In this document: piece after piece, positions 1 to 8,854 of the stretch | How positions within the stretch are numbered: position 1 is the stretch's first letter | How the letters are laid out: every line of letters starts with the position of its first letter | Assembly: GCA_964441505.1 (NCBI GenBank) | Contig: CAYTUV010000002.1 | Location: 62,001-126,000 of the forward strand | Direction: 5' to 3' | DNA from: Fen-1258 sp964441505 | GTDB taxonomy: Bacteria > Bacteroidota > Ignavibacteria > Ignavibacteriales > Melioribacteraceae | DNA: 64,000 nt | Position numbers and translations under genes: made by a program | The notes under the pieces: generated by a model | Seen by the model: only the letters and a program-made list of their open reading frames with translations | Told to the model about the DNA's origin: nothing | Databases searched by the model: none

Positions 1-181
1 AACAGTTTGTGCCGCCATTGTATCAAATGAAGTTTCGGAATCAGGGATTATAAATTTCTTAAGAGAAAAAATTGCAGGCTTCAAAATTCCAAAACAATTC
101 TTCTTTTTGGATCTTATTCCTAGAAATGAGATGGGAAAAGTGAATCGGGTAGAACTCTTAAAGAGGCTTAATTTAGATTAG
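1..181 (+). CDS. Acyl-CoA synthetase (AMP-forming), C-terminal end only
   Basis: The window opens inside this gene; codons run in frame from base 2 to a TAG at 179-181, giving about 59 residues. The translation ends with the A10 motif of the adenylate-forming superfamily (LIPRNEMGKVNR), whose lysine is the catalytic residue for adenylation, preceded by the usual 'REKIAGFKIPKQ' stretch. The enzyme would activate a carboxylic acid with ATP and CoA. The substrate cannot be read from this fragment. The convergent thioesterase beside it allows an o-succinylbenzoate-CoA ligase (MenE) role in menaquinone synthesis, but this is only one possibility. The two genes overlap by 14 bp at their 3' ends. 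Confidence 0.85.
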   Translation, partial: TVCAAIVSNEVSESGIINFLREKIAGFKIPKQFFFLDLIPRNEMGKVNRVELLKRLNLD

Positions 182-569
182 TCTTCATCTTATCGAAAAA
201 CTCTGTCGGTAATTCTATTTTTCTGAACTCTTCTTTTAGGACACAAACATGAACGGTTTTGGCAATGGCGGTAAATTGACCGTCTGATTTGTAAAATTTA
301 TAACTCAATTCAAATGAAGAACTCTTCAATAAACTAACTACAACATCAACACGAAGTTCGTCTCCGACTTTTATTGGCCTCACATAATCCGCTTCGGCAT
401 GAATAATTGGAAGTATAAAATCCTTATCAAAAAAATAATCTCTCTCGGTATGCAAACTTCGCAGAAAATCTTCATAGGCAGCATGAACAAATTTGAATAA
501 GCTGGCGTAGAATATTATGCCTGCTGGATCCGCATCATAGAAATAGACTTTAACTTTGGTAGTAAACAT
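168..569 (-). CDS. Hotdog-fold acyl-CoA thioesterase (4HBT/YbgC type)
   Basis: Single-domain hotdog thioesterase of about 133 residues, the usual family size, predicted to hydrolyse an acyl- or aroyl-CoA in the cytoplasm. The N-terminal motif YDADPAGIIFY matches the active-site segment of 4-hydroxybenzoyl-CoA thioesterase, in which the second Asp is catalytic. The start was placed at the ATG at 569 because GAGG lies 6 bases upstream of it; an in-frame ATG at 581 has a weaker site and adds four residues. It runs convergently with, and slightly overlaps, an AMP-dependent acyl-CoA synthetase. A DHNA-CoA thioesterase role in menaquinone synthesis is possible but not shown. Confidence 0.8.
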   Translation of the reverse strand: MFTTKVKVYFYDADPAGIIFYASLFKFVHAAYEDFLRSLHTERDYFFDKDFILPIIHAEADYVRPIKVGDELRVDVVVSLLKSSSFELSYKFYKSDGQFTAIAKTVHVCVLKEEFRKIELPTEFFDKMKTNLN

Positions 570-667
570 GTTAATCCTCATTTTCTCATTTGTAATTTAA
601 ACAACTCTTCTTCATTTCACATTAACTTTTTTGTGTTTAATTTCGCCTTGAACAAAAAAGAAAACTT

Positions 668-1948
668 TTGAGATCTCGAAATATTTATCTCCTGTTTATG
701 GCTCTGCTCACCATTTTCGCAAATTGCGCATCTGCACAACAATCTGAAATTAAAAGAGAGTTCTATCCCAATGGTAAATTGAAATCCGAAGGATCGTATC
801 TTTATGGGGTGCGCAACGGTATTTACAAAGAGTTTTATGAAAGCGGCAACCTTTGGAAGGAATGGAATTTCGAAAACGGAAAAGAAGAGAATATTTCTAT
901 CTGGTATTTTGAAGACGGCACCAAGAGCATGGAGTGGAATTACCGCAAGGGCAAGCTCGAAGGTAAATCAAAATGGTATTACGAAAGCGGAGAGCTTTGG
1001 GCTGAGCCAAACTATGTCCATGATATTCAAGAAGGACCAGGTCAAACGTATTACAAAAGCGGGAAGCTGCAGGCCATATGGAATTATGTTGGCGGTAAGC
1101 TTAATGGTATATCCAAAATATTTTTTGAAAATGGCAAAGTTGAAGTAGAACGGAATTATGTTAATGATAAACTCGAAGGGATAAGTAAAGTTTATTCCGA
1201 ATACGGTACTCTTTCTCTGGAGGCAAAGTACAAGAACGATCTGCTCGATGGAACCTCATACTTTTACTACCCGGATGGTAAAATAAAAGTGGTTGATACT
1301 TATGAGAAAGGACAAATAATAAAACGGGAGCGTTTCGATTATGACAGCAAGGTCAGTAAAGTCGAAGAAAATTTTGATGAATATTGGGAAGAAGGCACAT
1401 TAAAGAGACAGGTGCACTTTCGTGAAGGAAAATTAGACGGACTTAATAAAGAATATTACGCGAGTGGTTTTCTCAAATCGGAATGGAATTATAATAAAGG
1501 AATTATAGAGGGAGAGTGCAAATTTTATCATGACGGCGGAACGATTGCTGAAATTGCCAATTTTGCTGGTGGAATTAAAAATGGAATATCGATAAAATTC
1601 AACAAAGACGGGATTAAAATTGCGGAAGAAAATTATTTAAATAATTTACGTGAGCTATCCGCAAAAACTTTTTACCCGAGTGGAGAAATTGAATCAGTAC
1701 AAATTTATCAAAACGATTTGCTTAATGGTACAGTAAAAATTTATTCAAGAGGCGGGTCGCTTGCCGATGAGGAAGAATATAAGGACGGCATTAAAAACGG
1801 AATAGTAAAAAGATATTATCAGAATGGAATGCTTTCCGATCTGCTCACTTATAAAAACAATCTTCTTGATGGAAAATGCTACTCGTATGATGAATCCGGT
1901 AAAGTTGTTCGTGTTGTTGAATATAAAGACGGTGAGTTACTCAAATAA
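668..1948 (+). CDS. Secreted MORN_2 (YwqK-like) repeat protein
   Basis: The protein of 426 residues begins with a signal peptide (about residues 1-23, ending ASAQ). The rest is built of tandem repeats of about 23 residues, each with a pattern such as 'FYESGNLWKEWNFENGK'. About 15-17 repeats are visible with no other domain. These are MORN variant repeats of the kind annotated as 'toxin-antitoxin system YwqK family antitoxin', a label that says little about function. Export suggests a periplasmic or surface scaffold. The start codon is a TTG: the frame is closed upstream by a TAA at 638, and the next ATG (698) would cut into the signal peptide. No operon partner is evident. Confidence 0.75.
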   Translation: MRSRNIYLLFMALLTIFANCASAQQSEIKREFYPNGKLKSEGSYLYGVRNGIYKEFYESGNLWKEWNFENGKEENISIWYFEDGTKSMEWNYRKGKLEGKSKWYYESGELWAEPNYVHDIQEGPGQTYYKSGKLQAIWNYVGGKLNGISKIFFENGKVEVERNYVNDKLEGISKVYSEYGTLSLEAKYKNDLLDGTSYFYYPDGKIKVVDTYEKGQIIKRERFDYDSKVSKVEENFDEYWEEGTLKRQVHFREGKLDGLNKEYYASGFLKSEWNYNKGIIEGECKFYHDGGTIAEIANFAGGIKNGISIKFNKDGIKIAEENYLNNLRELSAKTFYPSGEIESVQIYQNDLLNGTVKIYSRGGSLADEEEYKDGIKNGIVKRYYQNGMLSDLLTYKNNLLDGKCYSYDESGKVVRVVEYKDGELLK

Positions 1949-2017
1949 AATTACACTTCGTTTGTTGATCAAAAGAGAATTAGAACAAGATTAAGCACCG
2001 CAAAAAAATCGGCTAAA

Positions 2018-3076
2018 TCAAATTATTTTCCTGATAACAAATAAATCCAGAAAATTGCTTCCAAATACCATCGAGGGAGTGTAGGTGCCCGGTTTAACAG
2101 AATTCTTCAGGACTCTAACAGCACACTCTGCCGCTCCTTTGGCAGTTAAAGTGTACCCTTCCATAACCTGGTAAACCTCATCGATCTTCTCCGCCTCAGC
2201 ATATTCAACTCTTCCCCATATATAAGTTTCAGCTGAATTCCGCTCTTCTTTTGAAGGTCCGGTAAAATTCCTTTTGATATAATTTCCAACAATATTTTTA
2301 ATCGCAGGAATCTTAATCAGATTCAGAAACAGCACAAGTAAAGGGGTTATAGCAACAACTATTTTGGGCATCGCAAGATAGACTTCTACATTTTCTATCC
2401 CGGTCGAATGATATGAGGAATAAACATCTCCCCAAGGAATAGATATTCCGCTGAATGAAAAATTATTTTTTTCAAATGCGATTGTAAATTCACCAATTTT
2501 GGAATCGATCAACTTTCCGTGACGGCGAATTTTTCCCGTTCCACCAAGAAATTCTAAGGTAGTCAGCCAAGTTCCTCTTGATATTTTTCCCCTTTTGTTA
2601 AAGAGGCCAAGTTTAAGATGAGTAGCATCAGGCATCTGTTCGCTCAACCTTTTGGCAAGACAATCCGTTGGAATAATATCAAACCCGACGCTTGGCAAGA
2701 TTACAATCCCTCGTTCTTTCGCAGCATTGTTAAGAGAAAAAGCGAGATGCATCACAGGCATCTCTCCGGTTATATCCAGGTAATTAGTTTTTGTACGAAG
2801 ACACGCCTCCATCAATTCTTTTGCAGTATTTTTGAATGGGCCTGCACAATTCAAAAGTGTGTGCACATTCTGGAGAGCTTCATCAACCTGCTCATCGGCC
2901 GAGATGTTAAATGCAACATATTCACAATTATATTTCCGAGCTAGTTGCTTTAAGACAGATTCATTTCTTCCGGCTAGGATTGGTTTGATATCGCGTGAGA
3001 TGAGTTCTTCGATGATAAGTTGTGCAGAATAACCGTTGGCTCCAAAGATCATTAATCTGTCTTTAATCATATTCAT
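2018..3076 (-). CDS. Saccharopine dehydrogenase-like NAD(P)-binding oxidoreductase
   Basis: Protein of 352 residues with an N-terminal Rossmann fold (IFGANGYSAQLIIEELISR, then a conserved AGRN segment near residue 37). It resembles the saccharopine-dehydrogenase/trans-acting enoyl reductase-like family. Members of this family are usually annotated as saccharopine dehydrogenase, although most are not lysine enzymes; some act on lipids. The segment 'LNCAGPF' near residues 93-99 is typical. A hydrophobic stretch around residues 227-250 may touch the membrane. AAGGG lies 3 bases before the first ATG (3076) and 9 before a second one (3070), so either start is possible. It is divergent from the sugar cluster and the substrate is unknown. 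Confidence 0.7.
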   Translation of the reverse strand: MNMIKDRLMIFGANGYSAQLIIEELISRDIKPILAGRNESVLKQLARKYNCEYVAFNISADEQVDEALQNVHTLLNCAGPFKNTAKELMEACLRTKTNYLDITGEMPVMHLAFSLNNAAKERGIVILPSVGFDIIPTDCLAKRLSEQMPDATHLKLGLFNKRGKISRGTWLTTLEFLGGTGKIRRHGKLIDSKIGEFTIAFEKNNFSFSGISIPWGDVYSSYHSTGIENVEVYLAMPKIVVAITPLLVLFLNLIKIPAIKNIVGNYIKRNFTGPSKEERNSAETYIWGRVEYAEAEKIDEVYQVMEGYTLTAKGAAECAVRVLKNSVKPGTYTPSMVFGSNFLDLFVIRKII

Positions 3077-3327
3077 GCACCCTTAACTTTGTTTGGCCCA
3101 TGTGATAATATATAATGTTGGTCAATCTTTCAATTCCAATATGACTCAAATATTCATTTACTTAGGAAAATAATTAAATTTATGAGGTAATTTGAATAAT
3201 TCAGGCTCAGGGACTAATAATTCACTTTTTATTAACAATTTTTTAACATTCAGATAAGAGTTTGATACTTATTAATTTCTATTTTTCTGAGAGTATTTTT
3301 TGAATTTACAAAAATTGCTGGGACCTA

Positions 3328-4338
3328 ATGAGTAAAAAGAAAATTCTCTTTATATGCGGTTCGTTAAATCAAACTTCGATGATGCACCAGATCTCACAGC
3401 ATCTGGAGAATTACGAGTGTTATTTTACTCCATATTACGGTGACGGATACATCAAATTTCTTGTCAGCATGGGCTATCTAAAATTCTCCATATTGAATGG
3501 TCCTTTCAGATTGAATACCGAGAAATACTTACAGCAGCATAATCTTAATATAGATTACCGTGGCGAAAGCAATAATTACGATTTGGTTTACACATGCGCC
3601 GATTTAATCATGCCAAGGAATATCCGGAAGAAAAATGTTATACTTGTGCAGGAAGGAATGACCGATCCGGAAAATTTAATGTTCTATCTGGTGAAGTATC
3701 TTAAACTTTCACGCTGGCTCGCAAGTACTTCAGCAATGGGAATATCCGATAAATATACTCTCTTCTGTGTGGCTTCAAATGGATACAAAGATTTTTTCAT
3801 TCGTAAAGGAGCCAAAGCTGAAAAAATTATTGTTACAGGAATTCCAAATTTCGACAGCCTGCAGCAGTTTTCGGAAAGCAATTTCCCCCACAAAAATTTT
3901 GTTCTGGTTGCAACTTCGGATGCACGCGAGACTTACAAAATCGAAAACAGAAAAAGATTAATTCAAGATTGTGTTAGAATTGCAAACGGACGACAGCTTA
4001 TCTTCAAACTGCATCCTAACGAAAATATTGAACGTGCAACACGAGAAATTAAGAAATTCGCTCCCGGTGCATTGGTTTATACTAGCGGAAATATTAATTA
4101 CATGATTGCAAACTGTGAAGCGCTCATCACTCAGTTTTCTTCTACTGTTTATGTTGGACTAGCCTTTGGCAAAGAAGTTCACTCCGCTTTTGATATTGAA
4201 GGATTAAAACGGTTGATGCCAATTCAGAACAACGGAACTTCTGCCGAACGAATTGCAAGAATTGGTAATCACTTAGTTGAAGTACCTGAAGCAACTTTAG
4301 AAGAAATTCACCGGAAGTTTGATCTAAAAATAGAGTAA
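3328..4338 (+). CDS. GT-B-like glycosyl/glycerophosphotransferase of the surface-sugar cluster
   Basis: Protein of 336 residues with two Rossmann-like halves. The N-terminus (KKILFICGSLNQTSMMHQI) looks like the acceptor domain of a GT-B transferase. The C-terminal half has 'LIFKLHPNEN' near residue 230 and 'ALITQFSSTVYVGLAFGK' near residue 270, a pattern seen in CDP-glycerol glycerophosphotransferase-like and UDP-GlcNAc 2-epimerase-like proteins, where the His and the Ser-rich loop contact the donor phosphate. There is no signal peptide. It is the first gene of the plus-strand cluster that makes a CMP-activated sugar, so it may transfer that sugar. This role is an inference from position; the fold assignment is moderately firm. 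Confidence 0.55.
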   Translation: MSKKKILFICGSLNQTSMMHQISQHLENYECYFTPYYGDGYIKFLVSMGYLKFSILNGPFRLNTEKYLQQHNLNIDYRGESNNYDLVYTCADLIMPRNIRKKNVILVQEGMTDPENLMFYLVKYLKLSRWLASTSAMGISDKYTLFCVASNGYKDFFIRKGAKAEKIIVTGIPNFDSLQQFSESNFPHKNFVLVATSDARETYKIENRKRLIQDCVRIANGRQLIFKLHPNENIERATREIKKFAPGALVYTSGNINYMIANCEALITQFSSTVYVGLAFGKEVHSAFDIEGLKRLMPIQNNGTSAERIARIGNHLVEVPEATLEEIHRKFDLKIE

Positions 4339-4340
4339 GG

Positions 4341-4424
4341 AATGGAACGCTGATCATTATGATCGCTTATGATTAGTTAAGATCATAAACCATCATAACT
4401 ATCATAAAAAATCTGCGTTCCATT
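4341..4424. repeat. 84-bp inverted-repeat element between two cluster genes
   Basis: The segment starts with AATGGAACGCTGAT and ends with ATCTGCGTTCCATT, giving 14-base terminal inverted repeats with one mismatch. The interior is rich in 'gatcat' and 'atcataa' words. It starts immediately after the transferase stop codon (TAA 4336-4338) and ends 10 bases before the next ATG. It could fold into a long hairpin in the transcript and so act as an attenuator or an mRNA-stability element. It could equally be a small miniature element. No flanking target duplication was recognised. Confidence 0.6.
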
Positions 4425-4434
4425 ACAATTAAAA

Positions 4435-5235
4435 ATGAAAATCTTAACAGTCATACAAGCGCGAATGTCCTCAACACGATTACCGGGAAAGGTAATGCTG
4501 CCTATTTTGGGCAAGCCGCTGTTAATTCGTATGATCGAAAGAGTACAATCAGCAAAATTGATTGGTCAATTGATCGTGGCAACATCAACCAATACCGAAG
4601 ATGATGAAATTGAAAAGCTATGCAGCGAGAATGGAATTACATGCTTCAGGGGTCATCTTACCGATTTACTCGACCGTCATTATCAGGTCGGAAAATTATT
4701 TGGTGCGGAAGCGGTAGTAAAAATTCCGTCAGATTGCCCTCTCATCGATCCTCATGTAATTGACAAAGTGCTCGAGCATTATATTAATTCGGATGAATTT
4801 GATTATGTAAGTAACCTTCACCCGGCATCCTATCCAGACGGAAACGATGTTGAAATATTTTCCTTCGAGGCAATTGAATGTGCGTGGAAAGATGCGACAA
4901 GAGATTTCGAACGTGAGCATACAACACCTTTCATCTGGGAGAACAAAGAATTCTTTGCAATTGGAAACGTTACATGGGAAACGGGGTATGATTTCTCAAC
5001 CAGTCATCGCTGGACAATTGATTTCCCGGAAGATTACGAGTTTATCAGGAAGGTCTATGAAGAACTTTATCAGACGAATCCATCTTTTAGTCTTAAGGAT
5101 ATATTAAATTTGTTAAAACAAAAACCCCATATAGCCCAAATCAATCAACAGTATCTTGGTAAGTATTGGTATGAAGAACACCTGGATGAGTTAAAGAACA
5201 TTAACGAATACAAAAATAAATTCCCGGAAAAATGA
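4435..5235 (+). CDS. SpsF-type cytidylyltransferase (acylneuraminate/KDO CMP-transferase family)
   Basis: This 266-residue nucleotidyltransferase should couple CTP to a 3-deoxy-ulosonic acid and release diphosphate. The N-terminal motif 'QARMSSTRLPGKVM' is the hallmark nucleotide-binding segment of the SpsF/NeuA/KdsB superfamily. 'VVKIPSDCPLIDP' (about residues 96-108) carries the metal-binding Asp. 'VSNLHPASYPDGNDVEIF' follows the SpsF rather than the KdsB pattern. The stop codon overlaps the next start (4 bp), implying translational coupling with the transketolase halves. Together with the NeuB- and KdsC-like enzymes downstream, this points to a CMP-activated ulosonate. The sugar itself cannot be named from sequence. 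Confidence 0.8.
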   Translation: MKILTVIQARMSSTRLPGKVMLPILGKPLLIRMIERVQSAKLIGQLIVATSTNTEDDEIEKLCSENGITCFRGHLTDLLDRHYQVGKLFGAEAVVKIPSDCPLIDPHVIDKVLEHYINSDEFDYVSNLHPASYPDGNDVEIFSFEAIECAWKDATRDFEREHTTPFIWENKEFFAIGNVTWETGYDFSTSHRWTIDFPEDYEFIRKVYEELYQTNPSFSLKDILNLLKQKPHIAQINQQYLGKYWYEEHLDELKNINEYKNKFPEK

Positions 5236-6089
5236 AAAAGCAAGAATTAATTGACCTCAGACAAATGGCCATGCGTGTACGTGAACATATTATCCGGCTC
5301 AGCGGAAACGGCGGATGCTTCATTGGCGCCTCACTTTCATGTACGGATGTGATAGTATATCTTTATAAGAAATTCTTAAATGTTGGTCCACATAATTTCA
5401 AGAACCCGGCAAGAGATTATTTCTTCCTTTCGAAAGGACACGATGTTCCGGCACTTTATGGAACATATGTTGAAATGGGCTGGCTCGAAGAAGAGCGGCT
5501 TAAAAACCATCTAAAGACCAATGACACAATTTATTGGCATCCCAACAGAAATATTCCGGGTATAGAGTTTCATTCAGGATCGCTCGGTCACAATTTGTCT
5601 GTTGCAATGGGCGTGGCTATGGATTGTAAGCTTCGTAAACAAAAAAATAAAATTGTTGTTGTGGTTGGCGATGGTGAATTGAATGAAGGATCAATGTGGG
5701 AAGCACTTCTCGTTGCATCAGCTTACAAACTTGATAATCTTTTAATCGTTGTTGATCGCAATCAATTTCAGGCAAATATGCCCACAGAAGATCTCATCCC
5801 GCTGAAACCACTGCCTAAAAAATTTAATGCATTTGGATGCAAGGTAAAAAAAGTAAACGGACACGATTTTGAAAAAATGCACGAGGCCTTTAAACAATTT
5901 CCATTCGAGAAAGGAAAAGTATCGGTGGTGATTGCTGAAACAGTTCGGGGCAAGGGTTTGCCAAGTATAGAAAAAAGAGCGGATCGATGGTTTGTAAACT
6001 TCAAACAAGAGGAAGTTGACCAGCTTCTTAAAGAATTACATGGTTCAAAGAAAACCAAATTGACTTCAGAAACAATTGTGGCGAGATGA
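5232..6089 (+). CDS. Split transketolase, N-terminal (thiamine diphosphate-binding) subunit
   Basis: This is the TPP-binding half of a two-gene transketolase, 285 residues. 'GDGELNEGSMWEALLVA' near residue 141 is the Mg-TPP motif (GDG followed by an Asn/Glu region), and 'FLSKGHDVPALYG' near residue 65 is also conserved. The family moves two-carbon ketol units between sugar phosphates. The gene overlaps both the upstream cytidylyltransferase and the downstream C-terminal half by 4 bp. Its place inside a sugar-activation operon, rather than beside central pentose-phosphate genes, suggests that it makes or remodels a sugar precursor for the pathway. A DXP-synthase-like role is unlikely because the domains are split and short. 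Confidence 0.85.
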   Translation: MKKQELIDLRQMAMRVREHIIRLSGNGGCFIGASLSCTDVIVYLYKKFLNVGPHNFKNPARDYFFLSKGHDVPALYGTYVEMGWLEEERLKNHLKTNDTIYWHPNRNIPGIEFHSGSLGHNLSVAMGVAMDCKLRKQKNKIVVVVGDGELNEGSMWEALLVASAYKLDNLLIVVDRNQFQANMPTEDLIPLKPLPKKFNAFGCKVKKVNGHDFEKMHEAFKQFPFEKGKVSVVIAETVRGKGLPSIEKRADRWFVNFKQEEVDQLLKELHGSKKTKLTSETIVAR

Positions 6090-6997
6090 AAATGACATAT
6101 GCAGATATTGTACTTGACCTTATCAACAAAGATGATCGGTATATGATCATGACTTCGGAAAACAGAGCGGCGTTTCGAAACCTTCCGCCGTTAATTAAAA
6201 ATAATTTTATTGACACCGGTATTGCAGAACAAACATTAATTGGAATGGCTGCGGGGCTGGCCCTTCGCGGAAGAATTCCAATCGTTCATGCGCTTGCTAC
6301 ATTTTTGACGATGAGGGCATTTGAATTTATCCGGACTGATGTTGGAATTGGGAATCTGCCTGTAAAAATTGTTGGTGCGGTACCCGGATTCTTATCAGAC
6401 GGTAACGGTCCGACCCACCAGGCAATAGAAGATGTGTCGATCATGCGGGGTATTCCGAATATGAATGTATTTTGCCCTGCTGATGAAGATGATATGTTAA
6501 AAGGATTGGCCGCGGTTTTTAAAAGTCCATCTCCGTTTTATATCCGTTACAACAATACAGATCCTGTTGTAAAGCATGCCAAATTTGAAATTGGCAAGGC
6601 CGAAGTTATTGGAGAAGGAAAAGACGTAGCAATTCTTGTCTACGGATTTCTATTCGGTCAAGCATTCAATGCAAAACAAATTCTGGAATCGAAAGGATTT
6701 TCGGTTCGATTGATAAATATTCGTACTCCTAAACCAATCGATGAAGAAACTATTTTAGAAGCTGTTGATGAATGTAAATTGATCGTAACCATGGAAGATC
6801 ATTTTATCACCGGCGGATTATATTCGATTCTTGCCGAAGTCCTTTTAAGAAATAGAAAAACAGCAAACGTTCTCCCCTTTGCGTTAATGAATAAATGGTT
6901 TAAACCAGCATTGCTGAATGATGTACTCGAGTACGAGGGATTTACTTGCGAGAAAATTGCGGAAAGAATTTCCAAGCTGTTGGCTATTAGCGTTTAG
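6086..6997 (+). CDS. Split transketolase, C-terminal (pyrimidine-binding) subunit
   Basis: This 303-residue partner of the preceding gene carries the transketolase pyrimidine-binding domain (about residues 1-165) and the C-terminal domain (about 180-300). 'FIDTGIAEQTLIGMAAGLALRG' contains the conserved Glu that activates the thiamine aminopyrimidine ring. 'GPTHQAIEDVSIMRGIPNM' is the matching conserved loop. The two halves should form an alpha2beta2 enzyme with active sites at the interface. Starts overlap in the ATGA manner, consistent with equimolar synthesis. After it, the operon is interrupted by a small four-helix-bundle gene. Confidence 0.85.
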   Translation: MKMTYADIVLDLINKDDRYMIMTSENRAAFRNLPPLIKNNFIDTGIAEQTLIGMAAGLALRGRIPIVHALATFLTMRAFEFIRTDVGIGNLPVKIVGAVPGFLSDGNGPTHQAIEDVSIMRGIPNMNVFCPADEDDMLKGLAAVFKSPSPFYIRYNNTDPVVKHAKFEIGKAEVIGEGKDVAILVYGFLFGQAFNAKQILESKGFSVRLINIRTPKPIDEETILEAVDECKLIVTMEDHFITGGLYSILAEVLLRNRKTANVLPFALMNKWFKPALLNDVLEYEGFTCEKIAERISKLLAISV

Positions 6998-7035
6998 ATG
7001 TTAGCTTATTTCTAAGCAATAATCAGGAAAGAGAC

Positions 7036-7392
7036 ATGAGAGACTTTAAGAAATTAAAAGTATGGGAAAGAGCTCATAACTTAGCTCTAAACCTTTATAA
7101 GTTGACTAAATCTTTTCCAAAAGAAGAACTTTATGGGATTACTTCTCAATTAAGGAGGGCAGTAATTTCGATTCCAACAAACATTGCTGAAGGAAGTGGA
7201 AAACAAACTGAAAAAGAATTTGCCAGATATTTAAGTATTGCTGCTGGTTCTGCTAGTGAAACTGAATATTTAATAATTCTATCCAAAGATTTAAAGTTTA
7301 TAAAAGAATCAGTCGCAGCCGATTTAATTATAGAAATAAATGAAATTAAGAAAATGCTAAATGCATTGATGATTAAAATTGCTAATGGCTAA
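7036..7392 (+). CDS. Four-helix-bundle protein (23S rRNA intervening-sequence family)
   Basis: Protein of 118 residues, the normal length of the family, with 'FKKLKVWERAHNLALNLYKLTKSFPKEELYGITSQLRRAVISIPTNIAEG' features: a W-x-x-A helix, the F-P-x-E-E-x-Y-G turn and the S-I-x-x-N-I-A-E-G helix. The family was first noticed encoded in rRNA intervening sequences and is now known as free genes. It forms pentameric helical bundles and its role is unknown. GGAAAGAG lies 4 bases before the ATG. Here it sits between the transketolase and aminotransferase genes on the same strand, like an inserted cassette. A second, broken copy exists at 52503-52969. Confidence 0.8.
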   Translation: MRDFKKLKVWERAHNLALNLYKLTKSFPKEELYGITSQLRRAVISIPTNIAEGSGKQTEKEFARYLSIAAGSASETEYLIILSKDLKFIKESVAADLIIEINEIKKMLNALMIKIANG

Positions 7393-7422
7393 AAGCCAAT
7401 AGCTAACTGCTGGAGATTCACG

Positions 7423-8757
7423 ATGCCGAACAAAATTAGTTTAACAAACAACTTTCCATCCATCACAAAATCGGATGAACTTTACAATCGTGCAGTTGGA
7501 TTAATCCCATCTGTTACTCAAACACTCGCTAAGGGGCCTTCGCAATGGATTAAAGGCGTTGCGCCAAAATATCTGGTGAAGGGAAAAGGATCTCACGTTT
7601 GGGATGTTGATGGCAACGAATACATAGATTATATGATGGGGGTCGGCCCCCTTTCACTTGGATATGCATACCCAAAAGTTGATGAGGCGATAAAAAAGCA
7701 ATTAGAAGACGGGATTACGTTTTCTATGATGCATCCTCTTGAAGTTGAGGTTGCCGAGATGATTCACGATATAATTCCAAACGCCGAAGCAGTCCGCTAC
7801 AGTAAAACCGGAGCGGATGCAGCAAGCGCAGCAGTCAGGCTTGCACGCGCATATACCGGAAAAAATAAAATTCTCTGCTGTGGCTATCACGGCTGGCATG
7901 ATTGGTATATTGCGGTTACTGCGCGCAATCACGGAATTCCGGAAGCTGTCCAGGCAATGTCCTATACATTTAATTATAATGATCTTGATTCAGTTAAGAA
8001 TTCTATTGATGATGATGTTGCTGCAATAATCCTCGAGCCGGTAGTTTTTAATGAACCAAAAGATAATTTTCTTCATAAACTATCTGAGTTGTGTGAGCAG
8101 AAAGGAATTGTTCTTATCTTTGATGAGATGTGGACAGGATTTAGAATGGCTCTTGGCGGAGCCCAGGAGTATTTTGGAATTACACCCGATCTTGCAACAT
8201 ATTCTAAGGCGGTTGCCAATGGAATGCCAATTTCAATTCTGACAGGCAAAAGAAAAATTATGGATCTCGCAGATGAAGATATATTTTTCTACACAACGTT
8301 TGGCGGTGAAGCACTTTCATTGGCCGCGGCAAAAATAACGATTAACGAGCTTCGTGAAAAAAACGTTCCGGCGTATCTGGATAAGCAGGGGGCAGAATTA
8401 AAAGACGGATACAACAAACTTGTAGTTAAACTAGGATTGGATTTTACGAAGGCAATCGGATACAACTGGCGCTCCATGGCAACGTTCGATGAAAAGGCAG
8501 GAGATCCGCTAATACAGAAATCTTTGATGCAGCAGGAAATGATCAAACGCGGGGTTCTGTGGCAGGGATTCCACAATATGTCATACTCTCACACTGATAT
8601 TGATGTCGAATATACTATGCAAGCTTTGGAGGAATCGCTTTTGGTATTGAAAAAGGCTGTTCAGGAAAACAAGTTAAGAGAAACACTCCATGGAGAACCG
8701 GTGCAACCCGTCTTTAGAAAAGTTGATAACTTCAACATGAAACCGGTAAAAAAATAA
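7423..8757 (+). CDS. Class III PLP aminotransferase, glutamate-1-semialdehyde aminomutase-like
   Basis: Fold-type I PLP enzyme of 444 residues. 'YSKTGADAASAAVRLARAYTGKNKIL' resembles the phosphate-binding segment of GSA aminomutase. 'IFDEMWTGFR' has the Asp that contacts the pyridine nitrogen, and 'ATYSKAVANGMPIS' has the Schiff-base Lys. True HemL works in tetrapyrrole synthesis, but GSA-like paralogues are common in surface-polysaccharide clusters, where they are thought to aminate or isomerise sugar precursors. The neighbours (SpsF-, KdsC- and NeuB-like enzymes and a transketolase) favour the latter. The exact substrate is unknown. The N-terminus (about 30 residues) and the C-terminal tail after residue 415 are cluster-specific extensions. 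Confidence 0.8.
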   Translation: MPNKISLTNNFPSITKSDELYNRAVGLIPSVTQTLAKGPSQWIKGVAPKYLVKGKGSHVWDVDGNEYIDYMMGVGPLSLGYAYPKVDEAIKKQLEDGITFSMMHPLEVEVAEMIHDIIPNAEAVRYSKTGADAASAAVRLARAYTGKNKILCCGYHGWHDWYIAVTARNHGIPEAVQAMSYTFNYNDLDSVKNSIDDDVAAIILEPVVFNEPKDNFLHKLSELCEQKGIVLIFDEMWTGFRMALGGAQEYFGITPDLATYSKAVANGMPISILTGKRKIMDLADEDIFFYTTFGGEALSLAAAKITINELREKNVPAYLDKQGAELKDGYNKLVVKLGLDFTKAIGYNWRSMATFDEKAGDPLIQKSLMQQEMIKRGVLWQGFHNMSYSHTDIDVEYTMQALEESLLVLKKAVQENKLRETLHGEPVQPVFRKVDNFNMKPVKK

Positions 8758-8854
8758 TTCTCAACCGTTATCGATAGATATTTAATTTGTAATGGGATAT
8801 TTTTCAACTCAAGTTGAATGGCCTTTTATATTCATTTTAATTCGGAGAACCATT

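Noticed and set aside
804..1148. 114-codon ORF overlapping the MORN-repeat gene in another frame
   Set aside because: It is produced by the repetitive DNA of the MORN gene, and lacks a start site or any family resemblance.
7423..8757. Aminotransferase considered as HemL of tetrapyrrole synthesis
   Set aside because: No other tetrapyrrole gene is near, and the cluster context is surface-sugar synthesis; the terminal extensions also differ from HemL.
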